Of a DNA stretch of 64,000 nucleotides, positions 33,204-42,057 are shown one piece after another (within the stretch, counting starts at the first letter, position 1; each line of letters opens with the position of its first letter). Source of the stretch: Pseudoalteromonas sp. OOF1S-7 (GTDB lineage: Bacteria; Pseudomonadota; Gammaproteobacteria; Enterobacterales; Alteromonadaceae); the NCBI RefSeq assembly GCF_022347765.1, contig NZ_JAKRFZ010000001.1, positions 434,001 to 498,000 of the forward strand, in the 5' to 3' direction. Below the pieces are notes generated by a model, which worked only from the letters and a program-made list of their open reading frames with translations, searched no databases and was not told where the DNA came from. Made by a program: the position numbers and the translations under genes.

Positions 33204-33509
33204 CTAGTCAATATCGAACTTTTTATCGAAGCGTGAAATCTGTAAAATTTTCTTCAGTTGAGGCCTGCAATTACTGATCTGAATGCTAGAGACAGAGTCG
33301 CCCAGGGTTTTCTTCATGTTGAGTAACATACCTAATGCGGAACTGTCCATGTAGTCTGTGTCACGCAGATCAACAACCACTTTTTCCGTTTGGTTGCCTA
33401 CTTCGGCATAGGCCTGACGAAAAGACTGGACCAGGTTAAAATCAAACTTTCCTTTGATTTGTATCGTTAAAGTTTTTCCGTCCGATGAAGCATTTTTGCT
33501 CAGGCTCAT
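33204..33509 (-). CDS. STAS-domain anti-sigma factor antagonist (HsbA-like)
   Basis: Protein of 101 aa, one STAS domain: LTIQIKGKFDFNLVQSFRQAY, VVVDLRDTDYMDSSALGMLLNMKK with the phosphorylatable Ser in YMDSSALG (residue about 56-57), and an end with FDKKFDID. It would be the substrate of the HATPase kinase and PP2C phosphatase encoded just downstream. In Pseudomonas the equivalent HsbA binds an anti-sigma factor (FlgM) or a diguanylate cyclase according to phosphorylation. AGGAG lies seven bases before the ATG. Confidence 0.9.
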   Translation of the reverse strand: MSLSKNASSDGKTLTIQIKGKFDFNLVQSFRQAYAEVGNQTEKVVVDLRDTDYMDSSALGMLLNMKKTLGDSVSSIQISNCRPQLKKILQISRFDKKFDID

Positions 33510-33654
33510 CGCAAGCTCCTACTTTGGTTGAATTTTGGTATCCATGATGTTGTTTTAAATATAAACCGATACCGGGAATTAGCCAAAAAATTATCTCGCT
33601 TCAAAACGCTTTTTGTTACCATAACGATATTGAGTTTTAAACAGGAGAGTCAAA

Positions 33655-33984
33655 ATGTCAGAGAGTCGTTTGGTGTACTCCACCGAGTCTGGCCGAATCA
33701 AACCCACCGAAACCGAGCCGGAGCCAGCAGCAAAATTGTTTAAAGACGGCGCAGTGCGTATTGAGCGACAGACAAAGGGTCGCAAGGGAAAAGGTGTCAT
33801 GCTGGTTGTGGGTATAGACCCGAATGAGCATGATCTGAAAAAACTGGCAAAAACCCTGAAAAGTAAAATGGGTCAGGGCGGCGCACTCAAAGATAACGTA
33901 ATCGAAATCCAGGGTGATGACCGCAGCAAACTAAAAACGCTCCTGGAAGCACAGGGCTTCAAAGTTAAAATCGCCGGTGGCTAA
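33655..33984 (+). CDS. yciH: SUI1/eIF1-like translation factor YciH
   Basis: Protein of 109 aa with the SUI1 domain: VRIERQTKGRKGKGVMLVVGI and LKKLAKTLKSKMGQGGALKDNVIEIQGD (about residues 35-90), ending LLEAQGFKVKIAGG. E. coli YciH affects initiation fidelity on the 30S subunit; the function is only partly known. CAGGAG precedes the ATG by about eight bases. It stands alone and faces a GGDEF-EAL gene. Confidence 0.93.
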   Translation: MSESRLVYSTESGRIKPTETEPEPAAKLFKDGAVRIERQTKGRKGKGVMLVVGIDPNEHDLKKLAKTLKSKMGQGGALKDNVIEIQGDDRSKLKTLLEAQGFKVKIAGG

Positions 33985-34025
33985 TTGGCGATACGGGAGC
34001 TGATTGGGCGGACCCGCAAGCCGGT

Positions 34026-37019
34026 TTAATTGGCCTGCTTGCCCTGCCCTATATCCGGATGCTGGCTTTGCATTAAAATTTCATGCTCCGTCAGAGGAGC
34101 ACTATAGTAGTAACCTTGCACAATAAAGCAGTTATTTCTTTGTAAAAATGCCACTTGTTCCTGGGTTTCAACCCCTTCTGCAATCACTTTCATACTCAGC
34201 TTTTGTGCCATCGCGATAATTGCCGCGGTGATCTCCATGTCATTAGAATCCTCAGGGATATCCTTAACAAAAGAGCGGTCCACTTTCAAAACATCAACCG
34301 GAAAGCGCTTGAGATAGCTCAGTGACGAATAACCTGTGCCAAAGTCGTCTATAGATAAGGATACACCCAGCTTCTTCATTTCCAGTAGTTGCTCTATTGC
34401 GGCTTCAACATCCCCCATCAACATGCTCTCTGTCAACTCTAAATGGAGCATCTGGGGAGACAGGCCGGTTTCTTTTAGCGTCGTAGCAATATGTTCGATT
34501 AGCTCAACATCTTTAAACTGACGAGCCGACAAGTTGACCGAGATATCCGCAGCCCGTCCACTGCGGCGCAACCGGGCGGAGAACTGGCAGGCTTCGCGCA
34601 ATACCCAGGCACCCAGTTCAACTATCATGCCGGTCGCCTCAGCGATAGGAATAAACTTAGTTGGCGCAATAAAGCCTTTTTCAGGGTGATACCAGCGCAC
34701 CAGTGCCTCATAGCCAACAACCTGCTCTGTGGTGCTGTCTATCTGAGGCTGATAACGCAGGCTAAACTGTCCTTCTTTGATGGCCTGACGAAGTTCATTT
34801 TCAATATACAGACGCTCATTTGCAGCGGCATCCAGCTCCTGAGAATAAAAGTGAAAGGTATTTCGCCCTTTTGCTTTGGCTTCGTACATCGCCAGGTCAG
34901 CATGCTTCAGTAGCTGCTCTTCTTCTTTGCTATCAAACGGTGCCAGGGTAATACCAATACTGGCGCTGACAATCACCTCGTTATTACCAAGACGAATGGG
35001 CTTTGCCAGTGTGCGCTGAATTGTGTAGGCCACATCCATGGCATTTTCCCGACTCTCGATACCACTAAGCAACACGGCAAACTCATCGCCACCCAGACGC
35101 GCGATGGTGTCTTCTGCACGTAGCCGCTGCTTTAGTCTGTCTGCCACTTCAACCAGTAATCGGTCACCAGCATCATGGCCCAGCGTATCATTGATCCGCT
35201 TGAACTCATCAAGGTCAAAGTAGAAAAGCGCGAAGGCGTAATGTCCTCGCTCAGCCAGAGCCATCGACTTGCGTAGCTGCATGCGAAAAAAGGTGCGATT
35301 GGCCAATCCGGTCAAAGTGTCAAAATAAGCCAGTTCCTCCATTTTGCGCTGGCTTTCTTTTACAAAGGAAATGTCCTGCGCAGATGCAACGTAACTGGAA
35401 ATCCGTCCACTTTCTTCACGGATGGGGGAAATACTGAGGCTCACCCAGATCTGCTCATTCGAAACACCTTGCAACAGTGTGTCACCCCGCCAGTAATTGC
35501 GACTGCGCAGATCAAAATCAATGTCATCAATGATGATGGCCATTTCTTTTGAAACTATGCCCAGCAAAGGAGAACCTATAAAATGTGCCTCATTGTAGCC
35601 AGTCATTTCCAGCATTTTCGGGTTCACATACTCTATTTTAAACCTGTCGTTGGTGATCAGCACCCCAGTCCCGGAAAACTCAACAGCCTTGCCAAGTCGA
35701 TTCGCCTGCTTTTGTGCTGATTCTTTTTCAGATACCCGGGTATTGAGACCATGGATCAGTTTGCGCGTTTCGCCACTCATATCATTGATAGAGGCATTCA
35801 GTACGCCCAATTCATCATTCGCGTCTGGCAATGCGGGATGGTCAAGCTGGCCTTTGCCAAATGAGATCAGGGCATCCACAGAGTGATTGATTCGCTTAAG
35901 GATCAAATGATATATAACCTGATGCAACAGCAAGGAAACGAACAAGCCGTAAATAATAAACAAGCCCGAGAATTTCCACTTCAGCTCATTGAGCGCAAAC
36001 AACGCCGTATCTCGTTTTTTATAATACCCGACATACCAGTCCAGCTCTGTCAGATGAACGACATTCGCCAGGTACGACTCCTGCTTATACCCGAATTCAC
36101 TTTGTAAACTGGGAAGATTAACCCGCAAGGTACTGTCAACCATTTCCTCAAAGGCCGCAGGTAACGATGTCTTGTCCGCCAACTCATTACTATGGGCAAG
36201 AATACCCATGTTGGGCGCTGATAAAATTCGCCCTTGCTTGTCAAACACAATGTACGCCAATTTCTCGCTGGCTTGCGGTAGCCGTTGCAGCACTACGTCC
36301 AGCTCCAGATCGCTGCCGGTAAAGCCCTGATATGTATCGTCGACATACAACGGGACAAGCACACTGACAACCCATTTGCTCCAGACCTCATCGTAGTGGA
36401 TCCCAGACCAAAGCGCCTGACGAGTCGGATTAAGCTCTTCGCGCAGCAGGGGTAAAGCATGGGTACTGAAATGACTGCCGCCCTTGCCATCTACCAGCAA
36501 TGAGTTTGGTGGTGAAATCCGCACAAAGTCGTCAGTGGTATAAAGATAGAAATTGAAAAAGTCCTGCAACAGTAGCGGAGAGAGAGAATTCCACACATAT
36601 TCAGATTCGGTTAACAAAGTCTGAGTTTGTTCGTTCAGATTTTTGGCTGGCAGGTAGGCCGCCGAAATCCCGTTTGCAGCGATGCTATTAATCCGCTCGT
36701 CGGTGTGGTTTAGCTGTACCGAATGTGATGGAGAATTGTACAAAGGTTGCTCTGCAAACAAAGCGCGACTTACCACCATATTGGCTTGTTGAGCGAGCTT
36801 TTTCTTTAAGGTCAGAAACTCAGAAAAATGCATCAAGGTTTGTTCACTTTGCACTTTCAGTTCATGAAACTCTTCATAAACCAGCTGCTTTTCTTCGGCT
36901 TTCAGTAATAAGGCAGCAGCAATTGCCCCGGCAACCAAACAAACAGCGGCAGTGAGCAGCGAAAGTTTGACACTGAGCGAGTTAAAACCAAAGCGAGACA
37001 CAGGTCGTCGATAGCCCAC
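34026..37019 (-). CDS. Cache-HAMP-PAS-GGDEF-EAL cyclic-di-GMP protein
   Basis: Inner-membrane protein of 997 aa. Order: first helix (about 14-38), double-Cache-like periplasmic part (about 40-345, with AYIVFDKQGRILSAPNMG), second helix (345-370), HAMP, PAS (about 440-555, GVLITNDRFKIEYVNPKMLEMTGY), GGDEF (about 580-735; LGGDEFAVLL intact) and EAL (about 755-985; YEALVRW and DDFGTGYSSLSYLKRFP intact). Both synthesis and breakdown motifs look complete, so either activity may dominate. The GTG start is backed by AAAAGG six bases upstream. Ligand of the Cache part unknown. It lies close to the STAS/PP2C pair. Confidence 0.93.
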   Translation of the reverse strand: MGYRRPVSRFGFNSLSVKLSLLTAAVCLVAGAIAAALLLKAEEKQLVYEEFHELKVQSEQTLMHFSEFLTLKKKLAQQANMVVSRALFAEQPLYNSPSHSVQLNHTDERINSIAANGISAAYLPAKNLNEQTQTLLTESEYVWNSLSPLLLQDFFNFYLYTTDDFVRISPPNSLLVDGKGGSHFSTHALPLLREELNPTRQALWSGIHYDEVWSKWVVSVLVPLYVDDTYQGFTGSDLELDVVLQRLPQASEKLAYIVFDKQGRILSAPNMGILAHSNELADKTSLPAAFEEMVDSTLRVNLPSLQSEFGYKQESYLANVVHLTELDWYVGYYKKRDTALFALNELKWKFSGLFIIYGLFVSLLLHQVIYHLILKRINHSVDALISFGKGQLDHPALPDANDELGVLNASINDMSGETRKLIHGLNTRVSEKESAQKQANRLGKAVEFSGTGVLITNDRFKIEYVNPKMLEMTGYNEAHFIGSPLLGIVSKEMAIIIDDIDFDLRSRNYWRGDTLLQGVSNEQIWVSLSISPIREESGRISSYVASAQDISFVKESQRKMEELAYFDTLTGLANRTFFRMQLRKSMALAERGHYAFALFYFDLDEFKRINDTLGHDAGDRLLVEVADRLKQRLRAEDTIARLGGDEFAVLLSGIESRENAMDVAYTIQRTLAKPIRLGNNEVIVSASIGITLAPFDSKEEEQLLKHADLAMYEAKAKGRNTFHFYSQELDAAANERLYIENELRQAIKEGQFSLRYQPQIDSTTEQVVGYEALVRWYHPEKGFIAPTKFIPIAEATGMIVELGAWVLREACQFSARLRRSGRAADISVNLSARQFKDVELIEHIATTLKETGLSPQMLHLELTESMLMGDVEAAIEQLLEMKKLGVSLSIDDFGTGYSSLSYLKRFPVDVLKVDRSFVKDIPEDSNDMEITAAIIAMAQKLSMKVIAEGVETQEQVAFLQRNNCFIVQGYYYSAPLTEHEILMQSQHPDIGQGKQAN

Positions 37020-37195
37020 GATAAACCTTTTAGCTAGTTATAGTTTTTTCATGACAAGTGCGCAGAATATACCAGATCATAGAGAACCTCGCCAAACACT
37101 TTGCCAGATATGTCTAAATTCAAGCTTGTATAATTTAAATGATCTGTGCTAATAATAGCGTTAATTAGATTTAGCACCAAAATAAAGACAGATTT

Positions 37196-37246
37196 ATGAC
37201 TTTAACGACACGCAACTATTTTTTCTTTTTTAGCTTCTTTAGGTGA
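37196..37246 (+). CDS. pheL: pheA leader peptide (attenuator)
   Basis: Short frame of 16 codons with product MTLTTRNYFFFFSFFR: six Phe in eight residues plus a Tyr. Stalling at Phe codons when charged tRNA-Phe is low would favour the antiterminator and permit pheA transcription, as in E. coli. A likely -10 TATAAT is at 37129-37134. An AAAGACAG-type weak ribosome site precedes the ATG. Confidence 0.93.
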   Translation: MTLTTRNYFFFFSFFR

Positions 37247-37247
37247 A

Positions 37248-37314
37248 GAGGCTTAACTGTTTGCGTGTAAAAGTTCAGATAGCTAAGCCTCCCACACCGG
37301 GAGGCTTTTTTTTT
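37248..37314 (+). promoter_or_regulatory. pheA attenuator: antiterminator and terminator
   Basis: Terminator: AAGCCTCCC (37285-37293), ACACC loop, GGGAGGCTT (37299-37307), then T run to 37314. Alternative pairing: GAGGCTTA at 37248-37255, right after the pheL stop, matches TAAGCCTC at 37284-37291, which would destroy the terminator stem. Both are seen directly in sequence. Confidence 0.92.
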
Positions 37315-37336
37315 GGCACAATGGGAATGAGGACCT

Positions 37337-38491
37337 ATGACACAAGATACTTTGGATGCCCTGCGCAAGGACATCAATGAAATTGATTCTGAGCTGCTGA
37401 TCCTGCTGGCGAAACGTCGCAGACTGAGTCACAGCGTTTTAGAATATAAAATCACCAACAACAAACCGATCCGAGATGAGGCTCGGGAGCTGGCACTGCT
37501 GGAAAAGCTGATCAGTTACGGTAAGTCGCTGGGCCTGGATCCTTTCTATATCAATAATGTTTTTCAGGTGGTCCTTGAAGATTCGGTATTAAATCAGCAG
37601 GCACTGTTGCAAAAGAGCTTGAATCCGGGGTCTTTGAACGATACCCACAAAGTCGCTTATCTCGGCGGACAGGGGTCGTATAGCCAGCTTGCCTGTCACA
37701 AGTATTTCAGTCGCCGTCCAGGCACTCTGGTTGAGCTGGGGTGTCAGACATTTTCCGATATTACCCAGTCCGTGGAAAAAGGCCAGGCAGACTATGGGAT
37801 TTTACCAATTGAAAACACCAGCTCAGGTAGTATCAATGAAGTCTTTGATTTACTCCAGCACGCACAGGTTTCTATTGTCGGCGAAGTTACGCACAGTGTA
37901 GAGCACTGTTTGCTGGCAAAAGAAGGCTCTACACTCAAAGACATCAGTAAAATTTTTGCCCATCACCAACCATTCGCACAATGCAGCCGCTTTCTGGAAG
38001 GGCTTGGCGACCTGACACAAGAAACCTGCGACTCCACGTCCAGCGCATTAAAACTGGCGGCAGATACGCCGAACAGTGCGGCGATTGGCTCAGCACAAGC
38101 TGGTAAAGAATTCGGCCTGGAAGTACTGAAAAGTGGTCTGGCTAACCAGGCGGAAAACCATAGCCGCTTTATTGTCGTCGCACGCCAGCCGCTTCAAGTT
38201 TCTACTCAGATCCCGACTAAAACCAGCCTGATCATGGCGACCAAGCAAAAAGTCGGCTCTCTTGCTGATGCTCTGATGGTATTCAAAGAGCACAGTATCA
38301 ATATGACCAAACTGGAATCACGCCCTGTGCCGGGTAACCCCTGGGAAGAAGTGTTTTATGTTGACCTGCAGGCTAATATTGCGGATAAACGCGTACAAAG
38401 TGCCCTTGAATCTCTGAAGGAGCACACTCAGTATGTACGTATTCTGGGCTGCTATCAAAGCGAATCTTTGCAGGCCGTGGAAGTGGTATAA
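37337..38491 (+). CDS. pheA: Bifunctional chorismate mutase / prephenate dehydratase
   Basis: Protein of 384 aa. Residues 1-90 are an AroQ chorismate mutase (DINEIDSELLILLAKRRRLSHSVLEYK); 100-285 the prephenate dehydratase (YLGGQGSYSQLACHKYF, LPIENTSSGSINEVFDLL, CDSTSSALKLA); 295-380 an ACT domain (SLIMATKQKVGSLADALMVFKEH, ESRPVPGNPWEEVFY with the ESRP Phe-binding motif). It carries chorismate to phenylpyruvate and is feedback-inhibited by Phe through ESRP. It is under the pheL attenuator. Confidence 0.96.
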   Translation: MTQDTLDALRKDINEIDSELLILLAKRRRLSHSVLEYKITNNKPIRDEARELALLEKLISYGKSLGLDPFYINNVFQVVLEDSVLNQQALLQKSLNPGSLNDTHKVAYLGGQGSYSQLACHKYFSRRPGTLVELGCQTFSDITQSVEKGQADYGILPIENTSSGSINEVFDLLQHAQVSIVGEVTHSVEHCLLAKEGSTLKDISKIFAHHQPFAQCSRFLEGLGDLTQETCDSTSSALKLAADTPNSAAIGSAQAGKEFGLEVLKSGLANQAENHSRFIVVARQPLQVSTQIPTKTSLIMATKQKVGSLADALMVFKEHSINMTKLESRPVPGNPWEEVFYVDLQANIADKRVQSALESLKEHTQYVRILGCYQSESLQAVEVV

Positions 38492-38499
38492 GCTTACAA

Positions 38500-38519
38500 G
38501 AGCGAGGTACACCTCGCTC
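38500..38519. terminator. Hairpin between pheA and tyrA
   Basis: Perfect nine-base stem GAGCGAGGT/ACCTCGCTC with a two-base loop (AC) between the convergent genes. No T run on the plus strand (GTCTTCAC follows), so termination on this hairpin is only likely. Confidence 0.6.
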
Positions 38520-38531
38520 AGTCTTCACAAA

Positions 38532-39671
38532 CTAAGAAATGACCTTCGCATCATTGGCCTTATTAAGCAGCCCCCGGCTTTGTCGTAGAAAGGTTTGAGC
38601 ACTATCCGAAAAATAGCTTTTGGCCTCTTCAAACGCCGCCATCAATGCTGCTTTATCACCCGACTGCAAGCGATTAAGAGTCTGCTCAAAGGTATCCTGA
38701 TAACTCGCAAGTAGCCCTTCAACCTCATCAAATTGTGCGAGCATAATATCAGTGTAGAGTTCTCCAGATTGTGCAAATAAACGCCCAACCATCATCAGCT
38801 CAAGCTGGTAAATGGGCGATGAGCAGCTCCTCAACTCTTCCAGCGTATGACATTGACGGGCCAAAAACTGACCATATACAAAGGTCGTGAGATGGCGCAT
38901 GACCTGGATGATCTGCATGGCCTGATCGTGCTTTTTCGCCGCCATGTTTGCCAGATGACAGCCCCAGATCTGCAATTGCTCAAGCAGCCCCTGATACATC
39001 TGCTCACCTCGGCCATCACACACGACTACGGTCTGTTTCACCCAGTGAGAAATATCCGGACCAAACATGGGATGCAAGCCAACAACTGGGCCTGCATGCT
39101 TGTTCATCATGGCCTGTAATGGCGCTTGTTTGACCGAGGTGATATCGGCCAGCACGCAACCCTCAGGCAGCTCAGGCAGCTTACTGATCACTTGCTCCAT
39201 GGCATTTATAGGCACGCTCAACAACACCAGTTTGGCATCAGCAAGGATACTTGTTTGCTCCGCCTGTTGCGCTTTATCGAGCACACGCACTTCGTACCCT
39301 GAGCGTTGAAGCTGGCGGGCAAAAAGCTGGCCCATCGCTCCTGCACCACCCACTATCACCACTGGCGATAAGTGCGGCGCTGCGCACGCCAGTTCACTTT
39401 GCTGATTTTCATAAGCCTCGCGCATCATACGGCGCAATATGTCTTCGACCAGATCCGGATTCACGCCTTTTTGCTCAGCTTGTGCTCGCCGGGCTTCGAT
39501 CAGGCTGGCTTCACGTTGTGGCACATGTAAAGGCGCCCCGGTGGCTTGTTTGATTTTACCGACCTGCTCGGTAAGCTCTCGGCGCTGCGCCAGCAGATCG
39601 ACCAACGCGCTGTCACAGGCGTCAATTTTCTCCCGGAGCAAAGCGAGTTCAGATGTTTGACTCATTCCCAT
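38532..39671 (-). CDS. tyrA: Bifunctional chorismate mutase / prephenate dehydrogenase
   Basis: Protein of 379 aa (or 377 from the second ATG at 39665). N-terminal AroQ mutase (LREKIDACDSALVDLLAQRRELTEQVGKIK, about 8-37), then NAD-binding IVGGAGAMGQLFARQLQ (about 108-125) and LHPMFGPDISHWVKQTVVVCDG of prephenate dehydrogenase. It takes chorismate to 4-hydroxyphenylpyruvate. A TyrR-like box lies just upstream. No clear Shine-Dalgarno for either ATG. It converges on pheA. Confidence 0.96.
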   Translation of the reverse strand: MGMSQTSELALLREKIDACDSALVDLLAQRRELTEQVGKIKQATGAPLHVPQREASLIEARRAQAEQKGVNPDLVEDILRRMMREAYENQQSELACAAPHLSPVVIVGGAGAMGQLFARQLQRSGYEVRVLDKAQQAEQTSILADAKLVLLSVPINAMEQVISKLPELPEGCVLADITSVKQAPLQAMMNKHAGPVVGLHPMFGPDISHWVKQTVVVCDGRGEQMYQGLLEQLQIWGCHLANMAAKKHDQAMQIIQVMRHLTTFVYGQFLARQCHTLEELRSCSSPIYQLELMMVGRLFAQSGELYTDIMLAQFDEVEGLLASYQDTFEQTLNRLQSGDKAALMAAFEEAKSYFSDSAQTFLRQSRGLLNKANDAKVIS

Positions 39672-39673
39672 AG

Positions 39674-39691
39674 TGTAAACTATTATTTACT
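39674..39691. promoter_or_regulatory. TyrR-like box upstream of tyrA
   Basis: TGTAAA-N6-TTTACT matches the TyrR consensus TGTAAA-N6-TTTACA with one mismatch and lies three to twenty bases upstream of the tyrA start. A second shorter dyad TTTAC-N4-GTAAA overlaps it. Position so near the start favours repression. Confidence 0.75.
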
Positions 39692-39772
39692 TCAGTAAAC
39701 CAAAAGATACACCCAGTCTAACAGGAAGGAATAGGATAAGAAAGCGGATTGGAATTATAGACCATGAAAACC

Positions 39773-39805
39773 AAAACGGGCCACTCAAGGAGTGGCCCGT
39801 TTTTA
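39773..39805 (-). terminator. Terminator of the rpsP-rplS operon
   Basis: Eleven-base stem ACGGGCCACTC/GAGTGGCCCGT with a three-base loop, lying 22 bases after the rplS stop, flanked by T or A runs on both strands. Confidence 0.88.
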
Positions 39806-39826
39806 AGCATTGGTAAATGCGACGTA

Positions 39827-40186
39827 TTAGTTAAGTTTTTCTTTAATACGTGCAGACTTACCAGAACGCTCACGCAGATAGTAAAGTTTCGCGCGGCGAA
39901 CTGCACCACGACGCTTCACTGCAATGCTGCTGATAAGAGGGCTGTGCGTTTGGAATACACGCTCTACACCTTCACCGTTCGAGATTTTACGAACTGTGAA
40001 TGCAGAGTGAAGACCACGATTACGCTTAGCGATTACAACACCTTCAAAGGCCTGTAGACGCTCTTTGTCACCTTCTTTAACGCGAACCTGAACAACAACT
40101 GTGTCACCAGCGCCGAACGCAGGTACGTCTTTTTTAAGCTGCTCTTCTTCAAGCGCTTTAATAATATTTTGGTTTACTTTTGCCAT
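39827..40186 (-). CDS. rplS: Ribosomal protein L19
   Basis: 50S subunit protein of 119 aa; [38 protein letters not shown] and [25 protein letters not shown] are textbook L19. The ATG at 40186 gives MAKVNQNII, the usual start; the frame upstream to 40198 is not used. Last gene of the rpsP-rimM-trmD-rplS operon, 33 bases after trmD. Confidence 0.98.
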   Translation of the reverse strand: MAKVNQNIIKALEEEQLKKDVPAFGAGDTVVVQVRVKEGDKERLQAFEGVVIAKRNRGLHSAFTVRKISNGEGVERVFQTHSPLISSIAVKRRGAVRRAKLYYLRERSGKSARIKEKLN

Positions 40187-40219
40187 TTTATTTCTCACAT
40201 TCCTAGGAGTAACTGTCTT

Positions 40220-40984
40220 CTAGCCACAAGCTTCATGTTCTTGCTGAAATTCAGCAAGCAAACGTACTTGCTCCTCAGTCAGAGCTAGGTTACGCAACAA
40301 GTCTGGACGGCGTAACCAAGTTCTACCCAGTGACTGCTTTAAGCGCCACTCGGCTATCGCTTGGTGGTTTCCACTGAGTAATACAGCAGGCACCTGTTTT
40401 CCATCCAACGTTTCTGGCCGAGTATAGTGTGGACAATCTAATAAGCCGTCTGAGAACGAATCTTGTTCTGCAGACTGGTTGTGGCCTAACACACCTGGCA
40501 CCAATCGCGCGACAGCGTCGATCAATGTCATAGCGGGTAGTTCACCCCCACTTAAAATAAAATCCCCGATGGACCATTCTTCGTCGACATACGACTCGAT
40601 GATCCGCTCGTCTATACCTTCGTAGCGACCAGCGACTAAAATCAACTTTTCGGATTGAGCCAGTTCGGCCGCACCTTGTTGATCTAACTTCCGCCCTTGT
40701 GGAGACATATAAATTACTTTAGCGCCGGCTCCTGCTGCCTGTTTGGCATCAAGAATGGCTTGCTTGAGAGGCTCGACCATCATCAGCATGCCCGGACCAC
40801 CACCATAAGGTCGGTCGTCAACGGTTCTGTGCTTATCCAGTGCATAGTCTCTCGGATTCCAGCAGTGAAAGTCGATCAGTCCGTTTTTCACGGCCCGACC
40901 GGTGACACCTTGCTGAGTTACCGCGTCAAACATTTCAGGAAAGAGTGAGATCACCCCAACCCATAGTTTTTGCTGTTCACTCAT
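40220..40984 (-). CDS. trmD: tRNA (guanine37-N1)-methyltransferase
   Basis: SPOUT enzyme of 254 aa making m1G37 in tRNAs. [34 protein letters not shown] near residue 35, [12 protein letters not shown] and the trefoil knot loop [18 protein letters not shown] (about residues 128-147) are diagnostic. Its ATG shares one base with the rimM stop (TAATG-type overlap), so the two are translationally coupled. Confidence 0.98.
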   Translation of the reverse strand: MSEQQKLWVGVISLFPEMFDAVTQQGVTGRAVKNGLIDFHCWNPRDYALDKHRTVDDRPYGGGPGMLMMVEPLKQAILDAKQAAGAGAKVIYMSPQGRKLDQQGAAELAQSEKLILVAGRYEGIDERIIESYVDEEWSIGDFILSGGELPAMTLIDAVARLVPGVLGHNQSAEQDSFSDGLLDCPHYTRPETLDGKQVPAVLLSGNHQAIAEWRLKQSLGRTWLRRPDLLRNLALTEEQVRLLAEFQQEHEACG

Positions 40985-41517
40985 TAAAACGCCGGATCCC
41001 AGTCTACAGTAATTTCTCGTTCTTCGTGCTTAACCTCAATCACAACAGAATCTGTCAGGAATGGAATTAAGCGCTCAGACTGACCAAATGCATCTTTTTT
41101 GTTTGCTTTCACAACCAAAACGTCATTTGATCCTGTCTCCATCAAGTCATCAACATGACCCAGGTTATACCCTTTTGTCGTAACGACTGTCATACCGATG
41201 AGATCTCGCCAATAAAACTCCCCTTCTGGTAATTCAGGGAGCTGCTCTACATCTACTGAGATTTCTGCATTGGTCAGTGCCATTGCTTCGTCTCTGTCGT
41301 TGATGTTCGCAAACTTGGCGATAAAGCCCTTGCTGTGACGACGCCAGTCACTCACTTCAAGGGTTTGCCATTTACCTTGTTGACCTATCAACCATGGGCT
41401 GAAATCGAAGATCCCTTGGGGATCATCAGTAAATGAATGCACCTTAAGCCAACCTTTGATGCCATAAGGAGCACCAAGTTTACCAACAACGATTGTCGAG
41501 GTTTTTTCTTGACTCAT
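40984..41517 (-). CDS. rimM: 16S rRNA processing protein RimM
   Basis: 30S maturation factor of 177 aa that binds S19. N-terminal [22 protein letters not shown] barrel (about 11-32), then the PRC-barrel domain with [35 protein letters not shown] (about 96-130) and the end VDWDPAF. In the rpsP operon, 17 bases after rpsP. Confidence 0.97.
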   Translation of the reverse strand: MSQEKTSTIVVGKLGAPYGIKGWLKVHSFTDDPQGIFDFSPWLIGQQGKWQTLEVSDWRRHSKGFIAKFANINDRDEAMALTNAEISVDVEQLPELPEGEFYWRDLIGMTVVTTKGYNLGHVDDLMETGSNDVLVVKANKKDAFGQSERLIPFLTDSVVIEVKHEEREITVDWDPAF

Positions 41518-41534
41518 GGTTACACTTACGCCTA

Positions 41535-41783
41535 TTAAGCCGCTTTACGAGCGTCTTTAACCAGTTTCGCTACGCGATCTGAAAGACCAGCGCCCTGACC
41601 TACCCAGTGATCAACACGGGCAAGGTCTAGACGAAGTTTTTCTTCTTGACCAGCAGCGATTGGGTTAAAGAAACCTACTTTCTCGATGAAACGACCGTCA
41701 CGCGAGAAACGGCTATCCGCAACCACGATTTGATAGAATGGACGCTTTTTAGCGCCGCCACGTTGCAAACGAATAGTTACCAT
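41535..41783 (-). CDS. rpsP: Ribosomal protein S16
   Basis: 30S protein of 82 aa: [24 protein letters not shown] and [14 protein letters not shown] are standard S16 sequence. First gene of the operon; GAGGACG precedes the ATG. The promoter and a 5-prime hairpin are listed separately. Confidence 0.98.
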   Translation of the reverse strand: MVTIRLQRGGAKKRPFYQIVVADSRFSRDGRFIEKVGFFNPIAAGQEEKLRLDLARVDHWVGQGAGLSDRVAKLVKDARKAA

Positions 41784-41825
41784 ACCGTCCTCTACATAGA
41801 TTGACTGTTTTCATTAATAAGATTT

Positions 41826-41878
41826 GCTTCCCACTTTGGGAAGCTGGGGAATTGTACGTCTTTTTTCACGCATTGCAA
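41826..41878 (-). promoter_or_regulatory. rpsP operon promoter and 5-prime-end hairpin
   Basis: On the minus strand: -35 TTGCAA (41878-41873), 16-base spacer, -10 TACAAT (41856-41851). Six bases later the sequence forms GCTTCCC/GGGAAGC with a five-base loop (41844-41826), so the hairpin would stand at the very 5-prime end of the mRNA, about 40 bases before the rpsP start. Confidence 0.7.
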
Positions 41879-41953
41879 GTGTGAAATCCATTTTATTACC
41901 AAATGATGAAGATGCTCGGTAATTGACAAAAGATGACGCCTAAATTGTGTCAA

Positions 41954-42029
41954 TGCGATGACCAGCCTGGGTCATCGCATCTGAGGGCATAAGTATAAAA
42001 GAAGGGCCGCAAAACAGACACCCTTCTTT
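41954..42029 (-). terminator. Two hairpins between the heme receptor gene and rpsP
   Basis: Nearest the receptor gene stop (42058) is AAAGAAGGG/CCCTTCTTT (41998-42029) with a 14-base loop and a short TTTTATA tail on the minus strand. Beyond it, TGCGATGACC/GGTCATCGCA (41954-41979) is a perfect ten-base stem without T run. The first is the probable terminator of the receptor gene. Confidence 0.6.
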
Positions 42030-42057
42030 ATATACAGTGTTACTTTAACTGTGCTGA

